Assembly (NCBI RefSeq): GCF_031755915.1 | Contig: NC_083389.1 | Span: 1,240,001 to 1,304,000, forward strand | Length of the DNA stretch: 64,000 nucleotides | From: Ziziphus jujuba | Taxonomy: Eukaryota; Streptophyta; Magnoliopsida; Rosales; Rhamnaceae | Direction of reading: 5' to 3' | Part shown: one piece after another, positions 11,377-23,053 of the stretch | Layout of the letters: every line of letters starts with the position of its first letter | How positions within the stretch are numbered: position 1 is the stretch's first letter | The notes under the pieces: model-generated | Databases searched by the model: none | The model's input: the letters and a program-made list of their open reading frames with translations, nothing else | What the model was told of the DNA's origin: nothing | Translations under genes and position numbers: made by a program

Positions 11377-11618
11377 AAGGCTATAACTCAGTTAGGTAGA
11401 ACCTCATTTACCCGCGCCCTAATGCTTTTCAGAGGAGTCCATCATGGAATCAAAAGATTTGATCTTATTGAAAAATGGATGTCTTACTCTATGACGTTTA
11501 GGGAACAAAATAAGAGAACAATAGCCTAACAAATGGTTTGGTCCGATTCGGATTCGGGCGCCCATGTAAGCGCCAATATAGAACCCATCATTAAGTTAAG
11601 ATAGTGATAAGGTGAATA
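11377..11618 (+). pseudogene. trnV-UAC: Plastid trnV-UAC 5' exon and partial intron
   Basis: 11377-11411 matches the 5' exon of plastid tRNA-Val (AAGGCTATAACTCAGTTAGG...) with a deletion of about 2-3 nt in the D-arm/anticodon-stem region. From 11412 the group II intron follows (CAGAGGAGTCCATCATGGAA, then the CCGATTCGG...GGGCGCC block) until 11618, where a copia LTR starts. The 3' exon is absent. It is the last gene of the atpB-atpE-trnM-trnV plastid block. Confidence 0.85.
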
Positions 11619-12963
11619 TGTTTAAGTGTGGCAATTTTGCCACTTGATGGTGCATGTCACCAGCTAGCATGCACACCTTGGTATCAAATCCTTTCCTTTT
11701 ATGAGTTTATATTTTTTGTATGTTTTTAATTGATGCAAGGTATATTTTGATAATGTTTTGTGCCTAAGTTATGTATGCAAAAGTATAGGCAAAATTATGC
11801 ACAAAAGAGTAGGAATGTTATGCTTGAAATGCCTATGGTGCTGGATTCATAATTTCCAGCAACATAGTTCCACTATTTATCTTATATCTCAGGTTACAAG
11901 TGGATTTTTGGGCTGAAATTTTGAGGGATGTCTACAGACATATATAGAAGACTATGGTTCAACTTTCAGGTTAAAATGACATGGGAAAGTCCATTTTCTA
12001 TTCCAAACAGATTGCTGTATTTGATGGGCCCAGTATGCAGAGTATGGGTCCATTTTGGAGCTATTTGGCCCATGATCCGGTTCCAGAACTTTCCTAGCTC
12101 TTGGAACAATATTTACTGATGACCAAAGATGCTTCAAACCAAGTTTCATAAGCAGATAAAAAGGGGAACTAAGTAGGTGAAGCTAGTTTGGTTGTTTACC
12201 CAAACTAGTTAAACAATAGGAACTTAGTTCAAACCATGTGCCACTTTTTACTATATTTGGAATAGACATGTTGCAGCTGGTTTTTACCTCTTTTGTGTAT
12301 GAAAAGTTAGGTGTTGACCATTTTACATTTTAAATTTCAAATACTTTACTCATTTTGTAAGCTCATATGCTTGGCATGTGTGAACTAGTTGTAATTTCAA
12401 GCTTATATTGCAAAATGAATGAAATGGCTACACATCCAAGCCTTATTTTCAAAAGCCAACAAGGTCCCCTTCTTCTTATCTCTTCTTCAACACCTTAGAA
12501 CACTTTAGGAACCCTAAAAACCAGAAAACACCATAACCAAAATCTAAAAATACAACTCACACACAACCATTCCCAAGAGCATCACCAAAAGCTTGCTTGT
12601 TGCTAACACTTCAAGCTAGCTTGCTCTTGGTCATAACCTTCTCACCCTAACAAAGTGGTATCTAAGCAAGGCACATTTTTGTGAGATTTGTGAGGTTTTT
12701 GGGCTGGTTCATTCCTTGAGAGTGAAGAGATACTTGAAAGCACAAATATATTTTCATATTCCTTCATACTCGAAAGCAACATTCACATGGCTTCTTCAAG
12801 TTTTTCAACTCCTTCTCCTCCTCTCTTCAATGGGGAGAACTGCAACATTTGGAGTATCAAGATGCAAGCCTACTTCAAGGCTTATGGTCTTTAGGCGGTC
12901 ACCATAAATCCCCAAGAACCCGAGCCTTTGAGACAAGGGGCAACGGTCAACCAAATGAGATGG
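11619..12963 (+). mobile_element. Ty1/copia element, 5' LTR plus start of gag
   Basis: The LTR at 11619-12652 (1034 bp) begins TGTTTAAGTGTGG and ends ACCCTAACA. A PBS-like TGGTATCTAAGC follows at 12656-12667. A gag start at 12787 opens a copia-type protein: its N-terminus carries PPLFNGENCNIWSIKMQAY, the hallmark of the plant copia gag N-terminal domain. A stop (TAG for Trp TGG) lies at 12892-12894, and the same frame continues until about 12963, where plastid petB intron sequence begins. The rest of the element and the 3' LTR are missing, so this is a truncated copy at the joint of two plastid blocks. The LTR is related to the solo LTR at 43084-44087. Confidence 0.8.
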
Positions 12964-13852
12964 TTTTCTTCGTCGGATATTCATTCTAGTATCTGAAGCA
13001 CGGATATAGGAAATAGATTCCAAAGTATTATTAGCACTATGATTCATCCTTAATATTCAGACCACGTGTCCGGATTTCCATTTTGTTTTTTCATAAAGTA
13101 GATTTAGAAGCTATAAATCGAAATATTTTTATTTTTTCAAACTCCTATTTACACTTATTTTGATCAAAGGACAAGGGTTTTATTGGACTTATATTCATTC
13201 TAGTTATTCATTGAATAAGTGATAATCCAACAGTTCTTACTCATGGAATTTTTGGAATGAGTTTATAAAGAAAGGGTTTTATTGAATCATCGTGTTTCTA
13301 GTATGAGTCTGGGGTTTTCATCGATTCATAGGGTCTTAACAAGAGAATTCCTATCAATATCAATAATAAAGAGAAGAGTAGTTAAACGAGCATTACACAC
13401 AATTAAAAAAACTATAAAATAGGTAAAAGGAAGATTCAAGAGGCCTATAATCATCACCACAGAGACAAATGAGCCAACTTGATATTTTGGCATTATAACC
13501 ACAAGAAAGAACTTTTGGATTTTTATTCTTTTCTATCTTCAGAAACGATTGAATCAAACCATTATGAAGTTTTGAACTTAACTTTCTATTACACTTATCT
13601 GGTAGAACTAGTATTTTGGTGTTTCTGTTTAAGCCATACGAGATGAAATTCTCATATACGGTTCTCGGGGGGAAAGGGGTCCACTTCGTTTACCTATCCC
13701 AATAAAATCTATGATTGGTTCGAAGAACATCTTGAGATTCAGGCAATTGTAGATGATATAACTAGAAAATATGTTCCTCCTTATGTCAACATTTTTTTAT
13801 TTTCTAGGCGGAATTACAATTACTTTTTTTTTAGTACAAGTAGCTACAGGGT
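12964..13852 (+). pseudogene. petB: Plastid petB intron and 5' part of exon 2 (NUPT)
   Basis: 12964-13703 is the 3' part of the petB group II intron. The domain V hairpin is recognisable near 13634-13675 (AGCCATACGAGATGAAATTC...ACGGTTCTCGGGGG). Exon 2 starts at about 13704 (K-I-Y-D-W) and encodes the N-terminal part of cytochrome b6, up to VATG, where element E2 interrupts it. Changes such as the AGCCGT-to-AGCCAT intron substitution and amino-acid replacements show decay. The 6-nt first exon and psbH are absent. It continues at 18777. Confidence 0.9.
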
Positions 13853-16065
13853 TGATGTGATTCTGCCCGAGCCCGCTCCACCGATAACCTGCTGGGGTGC
13901 TGACTCGACACGGATGAAGACTAGGCCAATCACAAGAGCTCAAATTAAGAGATTTAAGGACAACCTGGGAGTATTTATACAGGGGGTAATCAATCTCAAC
14001 AGAGCTTGTCCATACTTGAAGATACAAAGCCTATTCTAAGCATCCAAGCGGTGGAAGCTGATACGGACCCAGGTGACGGTTTCGGTACATTTTTGGAGTC
14101 CGGGAAGCATGAAATGGTTCCAATGCTTTATGGGTTCAATACATATGCCTAAGAGGTCATGGAATCAAGTTAAAGCAGCCTCAAATGCAATCAAAAAGGG
14201 CTTGTACGGACAGCCTCGACAATTTGGCCGAATTTGCTGTATTGCTTGCTGGCTTTACTGTATTTTACTGTATTAGCCTTTTCTTATTTTTCCAAGCATG
14301 GGCAACGTGTGGGACTTCATATTCAGCTTATTTGGCATCCTAAAAATCATCTAGAAGCTGATTTGAAGCTCAAAGAGCTCAAAGATTGATCAAAGTCAAC
14401 TTGATCAAAAAGGCTAGCATTTTTAGTTTCCTAATTTGTTTTTACTTTTTGTTTTAGGAAACTACCATTACTTTTTGGCTTTTATTTATTTATTTTCTGG
14501 AAAAATAACTTTAGGAAGGTTTTTATTTTATTCCTTCCATTGTAAATTAATTAATTCCTAATTTAATATAAAGGAATTAATTAATCAAACTTAGATTAGG
14601 AAAGGAAGTATAGTTTCAGCCAACTAGGTTTCTTTATGTGTGGTGGCTGGTTTTCTTTATGTTCTAGGGTTTTATTTCGTGGCTTTGTAGCCTATTTAAA
14701 GGCTTATTTTTCAATAAGAATACAACATTGATTTGATTAAGAAAATATTTGTGAGATTAATTATCTCTTTGTTCTTTGAGAACACCTAAAACACCATTAG
14801 AGAATTGGTTGTTTTAGCTTGACTTATCAATAGGTTTTCCATCCCCTATTGTGGCGTCTACATTATACCAAGGTTTCTAACCATAGGTTGGTTAGGGGTT
14901 GAGGTCCAATCCATGAGAACTTGAACTTAATTAAGATCCGGGCTAATATAATACGGGTTTAGGAGCAGGTCGTCCTAGGTTCGTATCATTTGGTATCAGA
15001 GCTAAATTTTGTTCAGGTTTGATCTATCTTTATTTGCTTTATTTATTTCTGTGTTATTCTGCAATTTTAGCATTAGGTTAAGGTTGCATCCATCCCATAC
15101 ACGTTCTGCATCTTCAAAAAAAATAAAAAAATAAAAAATTCATTCCTAGTTGAATTAGGTTTCCTAGTTTTATCGTATTTTTGTTTCCTAATTTGTTGGT
15201 TGTCTTTTATCATTGTTCTTGTTAATTTTTGTTTTTGTTGATTTTCCTTTGCTGTTTTAGTCTTAGATATTTGCATTCATATATTCAAAAAAAAAAAAAA
15301 AAGAGTTTGCGGCAACATTTAAAAAAAAAAAAAAAAACTGCACATTTTGTTTATTTGGAGGTCACGGGTTTGGTGTTTGTTTTGGAGTTGGAATTGCAAT
15401 TTTGGTAATTATTCTTGCTACTGCAGTTGTTTATGTTCTGCGAGTGAAAAAAAAAAAAAAAAAAAAAAAAAACAGAAAAATATTTCGGTTTGTTGGAGTT
15501 TGAATTGTTTGAGTTGCTGGGGAATTAACTTTGCTGCTGGATATTTGGATTTTGGGTGCTTAAATTATTTGGATTAAAATTAGTTAAAGGATTTGATACA
15601 AAACTTGAATTACAAGAACAACAACCAACAACTATTCTATATTTTTGTTCAATTTGATTCTTGTTCGTATTTGAATTTCTTTTTTTGGAATTTTATTCTT
15701 AAACTCATCATTTTTTATGTGTTTTCAAAAATTCCAACGTTTTCCCATTATTTTATGTGTTTTCTTGTCTAGAAAGCCGAAAAATTAGGATTTGTTGGAT
15801 TCTTTCGGTATTGCCTATTTTTTGCTTCTGTTTTGTTGATAAGTTTAATTAAAACATACTAGTGATCTAATTGCTGTTTGTGGGTGTTTTAATTAGAACT
15901 TTGAGATAACTCATTGAGTGGAAAAAGGCAAGAGTGTGTGAGCTTAAAAGAGGGTAAAAGCCGAAACTAGTGTGCAAACACGAGTGTCGAGATCTTGTTT
16001 GAGTGAAACACGTGAGGGAGTGAATATTGTGAGGATTTATATTATTTTTACAGTATTTTACTAAC

Positions 16066-17229
16066 ATGGCAGATTCTAGAATAAGAAGAGGAGATCCATC
16101 CTTGAGGATCAATGAGGAAGAGTCCGTAGCATTACATGGCAATGTCCGAGCTACCGGGAGCGGAGACCAAGTGGACATGAGAGCTGTTTTGGAGTCAATA
16201 CAGCGGGTTAGTGCTCAAGTTGAGCATGTGAATCAAAGGATGGGAAGGCTAGAAGTTTCCCAAGGAATTCCGAACACAAGAAATAGGCAAGAATTCCATG
16301 GAGGACGAGGCCGAGGACGAGGAGGTCGCGAGAGACAGAGAGAGGAATTTGATGAGGAGCCATTCGGTGGAGACTTTGAGGAAGGTATGGACGAAACTTT
16401 TGCTGTCCAAGATAAAGCTGGCCATGGAAGATATAGGAGGGAAGAAACAGATGACAATCTTAGCAATATCAAGATCAACATCCCACCATTCATGGGAAAA
16501 AGTGACCCCGAAGCATATTTGGAGTGGGAAAAAAAGATGGAGATGATATTTGACCGCCATAATTATTCGGAGGCTAAGAAGGTGAAATTGGCAGCAATGG
16601 AGTTTGGCCATTATGCACTCCAATGGTGGACCAAAGATCAAAACACCTGAAGGAGAGTTGGTGATGACTTGATTACTACATGGCGACAAATGAAAGGAGC
16701 CATGCGGAAGCGATTCCTACCATCACACTATCATAGGTTGCTGCATCAAAGACTTCAATCTTTATCTCAAGGACATGGATCCGTGGAGGATTATTACAAG
16801 GAGATGGAGATGCTTATGATGAGATTGAACTTGAATGAAGATAGGGAAGTAACCATCGCAAGGTTTCTTGGTGGTTTGAATCGTGAAATAGCCAATCAAC
16901 TAGAATTGCAACAATATGTGGAATTGGAGGAGATGTTGCATGTGGCTATTAAATTAGAGCATCAATTCAAGAGGAGGGGTGTAAGATCATGGTTTAGAGG
17001 TGTTTCCAATAGTGGAAGGTCCAATTCTAGTGGCTGGAGGAACAATCCCATCTATGAAAGCAAGCCAAAGCCGAAAGTCAAAGAAGAAAGTTCAAATTGG
17101 CCAAGGAAGGAGACTAGAACCGAATCTATCCAAGCACTAAAGAATGAGATAAAATTAGATCCTAAACCTTCTAGAACTCATGATGTTGTTTGTTTTAAGT
17201 GCCAGGGAGGAGGACACATCGCTAGCTAA
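16066..17229 (+). pseudogene. Gag of element E2
   Basis: Structural capsid/nucleocapsid protein frame. It begins MADSRIRRGDPSLRINEEES and follows the same order as D gag: an RG-rich acidic region, then the retrotransposon gag domain (FMGKSDPEAYLEWEKKMEM...KRFLPSHYHR), then a CCHC knuckle (CFKCQGGGH). All pieces are in one frame. Two stops interrupt it: TGA at 16648-16650 replacing Arg CGA, and TAA at 17227-17229 replacing Gln inside the zinc knuckle. Both are C-to-T changes. The leader upstream carries the conserved A/T tracts. Confidence 0.9.
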
Positions 17230-17247
17230 TGCCCGAATAGAAGAATC

Positions 17248-18081
17248 ATGGTGTTAAAGGGCAATGACAAACTAGAATCAAAAAGTGAAGAAAGTGAGGA
17301 TGAAGCCAAGCAAGAGGAGGAGGACTTGGAGGATGAACCCAAAACCTTGCAAGCATCCAATGCTGAATTAAACTTGCTTTCTCGGAGAGTACTTGCTGCA
17401 TACAAAGATGAGGATGAAATTCAAAGAGAGAACATCTTCCACACCCGATGTGAAATTCAAGGTAAGATTTGTAGTATGATTATTGATAGTGGAAGTTGTA
17501 CAAATGTAATTAGTAACATTGTAGTTGATAAATTAGGCTTAATAACTATTAAACGTCCAGAACCTTATAGATTACAATGGCTTAATGATGGTGGTGAAAT
17601 AAAAGTGAATAAACAAGCCAAAGTAAAATTTAATATAGGTAGATATGAGGATGTAGTTGATGTGATTCCGCCCGAGGCCGCTCAACCGATAACCCGCTGG
17701 GGTGCTGACTCGACACGGATGAAGACTAGGCCAATCAAAAGAGCTCAAATTAAGAGATTTAAGGGCAACCTGGGAGTATTTATACAGAGGTTAATCAATC
17801 TCAACAGAGCTTGTTCATACTTGAAGATACAAAGCCTATTCGAAGCATCCAAGTGGTGGAAGCCGATACGGACCCGGGTGACGGTTTTGATACATTTTTG
17901 GAGTCCGGGAAGCATGAAATGGCTCCAATGCCTTATGGGTTCAATACATATGCCTAAGAGGTCATGGAATCAAGTTAAAGCAGCCTCAAATGCAATCAAA
18001 AAGGGCTTGTACGGACAGCCTCAACAATTTGGCCGAATTTGCTGTATTGCTTGCTGGATTTACTGCATTTTACTGTTTTAG
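17248..18081 (+). pseudogene. Protease-to-LTR chimeric frame of E2
   Basis: Open for 277 codons. It starts just after the knuckle (MVLKGNDKLESKSEESEDEA, an acidic linker), then the aspartic protease region with the catalytic triad IIDSGSCTNVIS. At 17657/17658 it passes directly into the 3' LTR and reads the LTR-encoded tail (VIPPEAAQPITRWGAD) followed by frame-shifted LTR sequence. The protease lacks its C-terminal ILLGRPW block, removed by the pol deletion, so it should be inactive. It is the product of a deletion, not a designed fusion. Confidence 0.8.
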
Positions 18082-18776
18082 CCTTTTCTTATTTTTCCAA
18101 GCATGGGCAACGTGTGGGACTTCATATTCAGCTTATTTGGCATCCTAAAAAGCATCTAGAAGCTGATTTGAAGCTCAAAGAGGTCGAAGATTGATCAAAG
18201 TCAACTTGATCAAAAAAGCTAGTATTTTAGTTTCCTAATTTTATTCTACTTTTTGTTTTAGGAAACTACCATTATTTTTAGTTTCTATTTATTTATTTTC
18301 TGGACAAATAAGATTAGGAAAGTTATTATTTTATTATTTTCATTGTAAATTAATTAATTAATCCAAATTAGATTAGGAAAAGGAAAGTTTCGGCCAAGGT
18401 AGACTTCTTCATTGTGTGGCCGGTTTTTCCTAGGGTTTTTAGGGTTTATTTTGTTTCTTTCAAAGCCTATTTAAAGGCTTATTTTTCATTAATAATATAA
18501 CTTAAAAACTTTGATTTGATTAAGAAAATACTTGTGAGATTAATTATCTCTTTGTTCTTTGAGAACACCTAAAACACCATTAGAGAATTGGTTGTTTTAG
18601 CTTGACTTATCAATAGGTTTTCCATCCCCTATTGTGGCGTCTACATTATACCAAGGTTTCTAACCATAGGTTGGTTAGGGGTTGAGGTCCAATCCATGAG
18701 AACTTGAACTTAATTAAGATCCGGGCTAATATAATACGGGTTTAGGAGCAGGTCGTCCTAGGTTCGTATCAAGGGT

Positions 18777-19270
18777 TTTCTATGACTTTTTATTATCGTC
18801 TGACCGTTATGGAGGCTTTTGCTTCTGTTCAATATATAATGACAAGAGCTAACTTTTATTGGTTAATCTGATCAGTTCACCGATGGTCAACCAGTATGAT
18901 GGTCCTAATGATGATCCTGCATGTATTTCGTGTGTATCTCATCGACGGCTTTAAAAAACCTCACGAATTGACTCGGGTTATAGGTGTGATTTTGGGTGTA
19001 TTGACCGCATCTTTTGGTGTAACTGGTTATTCCTTACCTCGGGACCAAATTGGTTATTGGGCAGTAAAAATTGTAACAGCTGTGCCAGGAGCTATTCCTG
19101 TAATAGGATCGCCCTTGGTAGAGTTAATACGCGAAAGTGCTAGTGTGGGACAATCCACTTTGACTCGGTTTTATAGTTTACACACTTTTGTATTACCTCT
19201 TCTTACTGCCGTATTCATGTTAATGCACTTCCTACTGGTATGTAAGCAAGGGATTTCCGGAGTTTTATAA
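18777..19270 (+). pseudogene. petB: Plastid petB exon 2, 3' part
   Basis: Continues the cytochrome b6 frame after E2 ([19 protein letters not shown], then [15 protein letters not shown]...). Membrane segments are recognisable, and so is the block around [20 protein letters not shown], where plastids have [21 protein letters not shown] replaces a codon near 18868 (WLI, read as ...YWLI* in this copy), and other replacements such as [11 protein letters not shown] for FKKPRELTWVT are present. The native stop after GISGVL is at 19268-19270. Non-functional NUPT. Confidence 0.92.
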
Positions 19271-20271
19271 TATAATGTAATGTAATTTATAATGTAAATA
19301 ATATAAAAAATATATTATATCATCGCTATTTTTAATCAATCATTTATCATTAGGGGTAGGACCAATAGTATTTCATTGCTACAAATATGTCTTATTGGAA
19401 TGAATAAGACATGTATTTGGATATTTCTCTTCAACTTCGTAAAAATGTAATAATGTATTATTTTTATTTTTTTGATACTCATAGTTGAAGTGAATTTTCC
19501 AAATATAAAATGGATTATGAGAGTATGTGACTTAAACTATTGATTGGGCCATGCATAATATATGCCCTTATCTGCCATATTTGAATTCACAACTAAAATA
19601 AAAAAATGTGTCTTTGTTCTAACCACCATGTAAGCCCCATACAGAGGTATAGGCTGGTTCATTTGAAGAGAATATTTTTTATGATCAGACTTGATCATGT
19701 CGTGTATGAATAGGCTTCGTGAGATCCAATAGAAAGAATAAGTGAAGTGATGTGACATAATCTCGAAGTATGTTCTATATATTTCACTTACTTAATAGTA
19801 TGGAAATGTATTCATTTCCTCTCCATTGACTCGATTTATTATACTATCAGAGTGAAATAAGGGATCTAAAGAAGAATAAGAAGAATTAGGGTTAAACTAG
19901 ACTAGTAACAAGCAAATCCTTTGTATGTAAAATGTTTTGATATTATTGGGGATAAAGTCCAATTGTAAGGTCTGAGATGGCTCAGAAAGCACTTGATCAT
20001 GATTTGTAAGCCTGCTTGGGTACTGAGCATTTATCTGTAAGAACTGAATTCCTTACAATGGATGGTTATTAAAACTCTGAAAAAGGAAATTTGGTAAATT
20101 TTTTCTTAGTCTTACATAGAATCATTCATATAGGTGTGGATACCATATCAATTTTTTTATTTTTTATATGGATCTATTTGGTTCATTTGATTCATGCTCG
20201 AGTAGGATGATGAAACATTATCATGTCCGGTTCTTTTGGGGATGGATCTAGAATAATTCACCTATCCTAAT
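19271..20271 (+). other. Plastid petB-petD spacer and petD intron
   Basis: Non-coding plastid-derived DNA in native position. The petD group II intron ends with a domain V hairpin near 20199-20250 (GAGTAGGATGATGAAACATTATCATGTCCGG). The first petD exon is only 8 nt and I cannot place it with certainty. Small ORFs here (such as minus 19537-19758) are chance frames. Confidence 0.75.
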
Positions 20272-20767
20272 AACAAAAAAACATAACTTGAACGATCCTG
20301 TATTAGGAGCTAAGTTGGCTAAGGGGATGGGGCATAATTATTATGGAGAGCTTGCATGGCCCAACGATCTTTTATATATTTTTTTGGTAGTAGTTTTAGT
20401 TAGTATTGTGTGTAACATAGTTTTAGCGGTTCTAGAACCACCAATGATTGGCAAACCTGTGGATCGATTTGCAACTCCTTTGGAGATATTGCCTGAATGG
20501 TATTTCTTTCCCATATTTCAAATTCTTCGTACAATGCCCAATAAATTATTGGGCATTCTTTTAATGGTTTCCATACTCACGGGGTTATTAACAGTACCTT
20601 TTTTGGAGAATGTTAATAAATTCCAAAACCCATTTCATCGTCTAGTAGGGACAACCATCTTTTTTATTGGTACTGCAGTAGCCCTTTGGTTGGGTATTGG
20701 AGCAACATTACCTATTGATAAATCCCTAACTTTAGGTCTTTTTAAAATTGATTCAATTGTGAAATGA
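20272..20767 (+). pseudogene. petD: Plastid petD exon 2 (cytochrome b6f subunit IV)
   Basis: The exon 2 frame is open from about 20273 to a stop at 20765-20767, about 164 codons. It encodes the whole of subunit IV after the first residues, with recognisable GMGHNYYGE, the Qo-site PEWYFFP motif ([18 protein letters not shown]), and [19 protein letters not shown] at the end. No stop or frameshift is present, which makes it the best preserved gene of the NUPT, but replacements such as KKHNLND for KKPDLND and VDRFATP for ADPFATP show it is drifting. Without the tiny exon 1, plastid splicing and a plastid promoter it cannot give the native protein. Confidence 0.92.
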
Positions 20768-20792
20768 AAAAAAAAAAAAAAAAACATGATGT

Positions 20793-20840
20793 GTGTATCT
20801 AGGGAATAGTTGCTTCAAAGTTAATACTCCCTAGATACAT
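20793..20840 (+). terminator. petD 3' inverted repeat (plastid RNA-stabilising hairpin)
   Basis: TGTATCTAGGGA (about 20794-20805) and TCCCTAGATACA (about 20828-20839) are perfect inverted copies separated by about 22 nt, 25-30 bp after the petD stop. In chloroplasts this position carries the hairpin that sets the petD mRNA 3' end. Here it is a relic. Confidence 0.75.
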
Positions 20841-20947
20841 TTATTTATTCAATTCAATTTTGGATTTATTCCGAGTATATGGAATGTACTAAAGATTCAA
20901 AACTCATTTTTATATTTAAAAAAGAAGAAGAAAGAATCCATTAAAAT

Positions 20948-20999
20948 TTATGCGAAATGCTTTTTTATTTCTAGAATGTCCAATATATGTTTTCTATCT
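20948..20999 (-). pseudogene. rpoA: Plastid rpoA, 3' end
   Basis: On the minus strand it encodes the extreme C-terminus of the plastid RNA polymerase alpha subunit (DRKHILDILE..KHF, compare DVKQILGILEKHF in plastids), with a premature TAA at 20948-20950. It is separated from the rest of rpoA by the solo LTR at 21000-22057. Confidence 0.8.
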
Positions 21000-22057
21000 T
21001 GATACGTACCTAGGATGACCTGCGCCTACACCTGTATTATATTGGTTCGGATCTAATTATGTTCAAGTTCTAACGGTCACCTTACCTCTAACCATCTTGT
21101 GATTAGAAACCTTAGTATAATGAAGATGCCACAACACGTGATGGATATCCTATTGATAAGTCAAACTAAAACACTCATTCACTAATGGTTTTTTAGGCGT
21201 TCAAAGAGAACAAAGATAATTCAATCTCACAAATAATTTTCTATATGAATAATATACTGAATATTATTGATAAAACAAGCCCTTAAATAGGCTAACAAGT
21301 TGCAAGGTAAAACCCTAATTATATAGGTAAAACTGGCCACCAAAAAATAGGAAACCTGGCTTGGCCGAAATTTACGTTATTTCCTAATCTGATTTGGATT
21401 AATTAATTTCTTTATTTTGAATTAGGATTTCATTAATTTATAATGAAAATAATAAAATAATAACTTTCCTAAGTTGATTTTTCCAGCAAATAAATAAATA
21501 AAAACCAAATAAAAGACTAATTTCATAAAACAAGAAGTCAAAATCAAATTAACCAAATCAACTTCCATATGCCATTTAGGATGCCAAATATGATTAATAA
21601 TGATTCCAACACATTGCCTCTTGATTGGAATAAGGCAAACAAGAAGAAAAGTCAAAGTCAGGGGCTACGCAACACATTTTCGGCCAAATTGAGATGCTAT
21701 CTGTACAAATCCTTTTTAGATGCTTTTGATTCTGCCTTGGCTGGATTCCACATCCTATTAATGATATTCATTGATTTAATAAAGTGTTGGAACCATTCCT
21801 TGCTACTTGGAGTCCAAATTTGCACAAAAATAGCTACCTGGGTCCGTAATGGTCTCCACCACTTGGATGCTTAAAACAGTCTTTGTATCTTTGGGTATTC
21901 ACATGTCCTTTTGAGAATTAATTACTTCCTGTATAAAAGCAGCCAGGTCTTCCTTAAATTTATTGGCTTGGGCTTTAGTGATTGTCTCAATCTTCATCTG
22001 TATCAGGTCAGCACCCCAGTGGGTTGTCGGTTGTGCAGGCTCGGGCGGATTCTCATA
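21000..22057 (-). repeat. Ty3 solo LTR inside rpoA
   Basis: A 1058-bp LTR of the dominant family, minus orientation, starting TGATACGTACCTAGGATGACC. Perfect 5-bp TSD TATCT at 20995-20999 and 22058-22062. The right end reads CTCATA instead of CTCATCA, so the terminal CA is damaged. There is no internal region, PBS or PPT, so it arose by LTR-LTR recombination. It is more diverged than the LTRs of C and D, suggesting an older insertion. Confidence 0.9.
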
Positions 22058-22988
22058 TATCTTCTATGTGAAAATGTTTCATTTTCATAAGGTCTTCTTC
22101 AATATTATTCAAAAGGTCTTATAATATATGTATATTGGACCTTTTAAGGCAATTATAGACCCTGGGGTGCAATTCTAATTGGTCAATAAAAATAGATTTC
22201 AATGCTATTTCGTTTTGATTTTTACGTGGTTTAGCCAATCTATCATGAAAAGTAAAAAAGGGTAAAGTAACTTTGTGTTGGTTTTTTTCTAAATGGAAAT
22301 TTTCTTCTTCTGCATGTAACAATCAAATTCCTGGAAGCCTCATGAAATGCTTCTTTATGAGTTAAACTTCCATTTGTCCACATTTCTAGAAAAAATATCT
22401 CTTATTTTTCATTCTCATTTGCATAAGAATGAATACTATGATTGGCATTTCGAACAGGCATGAATATAGCATCTATAGAATAACTTCCATCTTGAAAGTT
22501 GTTTGGCATTTTTATACAATACCCATGATGCCTTTCGAGTTGTAATCAATACATAAATTAGTTGGTTCCATTAGGTTCGCTATAGGCTGTGTATTATCAA
22601 CGATTTCCACCGAAGGTGGTAAGATGATGTCTTGAGCAGTTACATATCAGGGACCTTTGACATAAATAGACGCATCACGAGTTCCATAAAGGTTACTTCT
22701 CAATACAATTTCTTTCAAATTCATTAAAATTTCGTGTACAGATTCTTGAATACCCACTATGGTAGAATATTCATGTGGTATTTTATCAAATTTTGTGCAT
22801 GTGATACATGTTCCTTCTATTTCTCCAAGCAAAGCTCTTCACATCACAATGTCCATTGTATCAGCTTGGCCTTTCATAAGTGGAGCCAGAATAAAGCGTC
22901 CATAATAAAGACGCTTACTGTCTACTCATGGTTCAACACACTTCCACTGCATTGTCTGAGTATATACTGTTACCTTCTTGTGAACCAT
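22058..22988 (-). pseudogene. rpoA: Plastid rpoA, main part
   Basis: Alpha subunit of the plastid-encoded RNA polymerase, on the strand opposite petD as in chloroplasts. The native start is at 22988 (MVHKKVTVYTQTMQWKCVE). Segments preserved in order are [11 protein letters not shown].. with [20 protein letters not shown] (22832-22647) and [19 protein letters not shown] with the alpha C-terminal block ([13 protein letters not shown], 22322-22119). Stops occur near residue 18 (TGA) and at several further points, with frameshifts between the two blocks. Confidence 0.9.
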
Positions 22989-23053
22989 AGTAATATTATT
23001 TGATCAAATCATTGAATTATTTATTTCTCTTAAAATATCTTCAATGTTTATTT

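Larger units (their letters stand above)
13853..18771 (+). mobile_element. Ty3/gypsy element E2 inside petB, pol deleted
   Basis: Two LTRs (13853-14988, 1136 bp; 17658-18771, 1114 bp) flanked by a perfect 5-bp TSD, AGGGT (13848-13852 and 18772-18776), that restores the petB codon order when one copy is removed. A PBS (TGGTATCAGAGC) lies at 14991-15002, the leader runs to 16065, then gag and protease. The protease gene runs straight into the 3' LTR, with no RT, RNase H, integrase or polypurine tract. The junction has a short shared ATGTGAT, pointing to a microhomology deletion. The LTRs differ at roughly 5% over their first 240 bp by eye. It is immobile without trans-help and lacks a PPT. Confidence 0.92.

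Noticed and set aside
16233..16689. Long frames antisense to gag (also 29186-29513, 32568-32866, 61543-62715)
   Set aside because: They recur only because gag itself recurs. They are Ser/Pro-rich reverse translations of gag with no independent motif.
17248..18081. Functional protease-tail fusion protein
   Set aside because: The protease lacks its C-terminal block and upstream gag has stops. The fusion is explained by a microhomology deletion.
18896..19270. A separate small membrane protein gene
   Set aside because: It is the continuation of petB exon 2 after the E2 insertion.
20288..20767. Intact petD frame as an active nuclear gene
   Set aside because: The first exon, a transit peptide and a promoter are absent, neighbours in the same plastid block are dead, and the frame begins at the exon border. 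Lack of stops in 160 codons is compatible with chance.
21569..21874. 101-codon frame (also 47627-47971, 2232-2531)
   Set aside because: Antisense or shadow frames within LTR or TRIM sequence, different in each copy.
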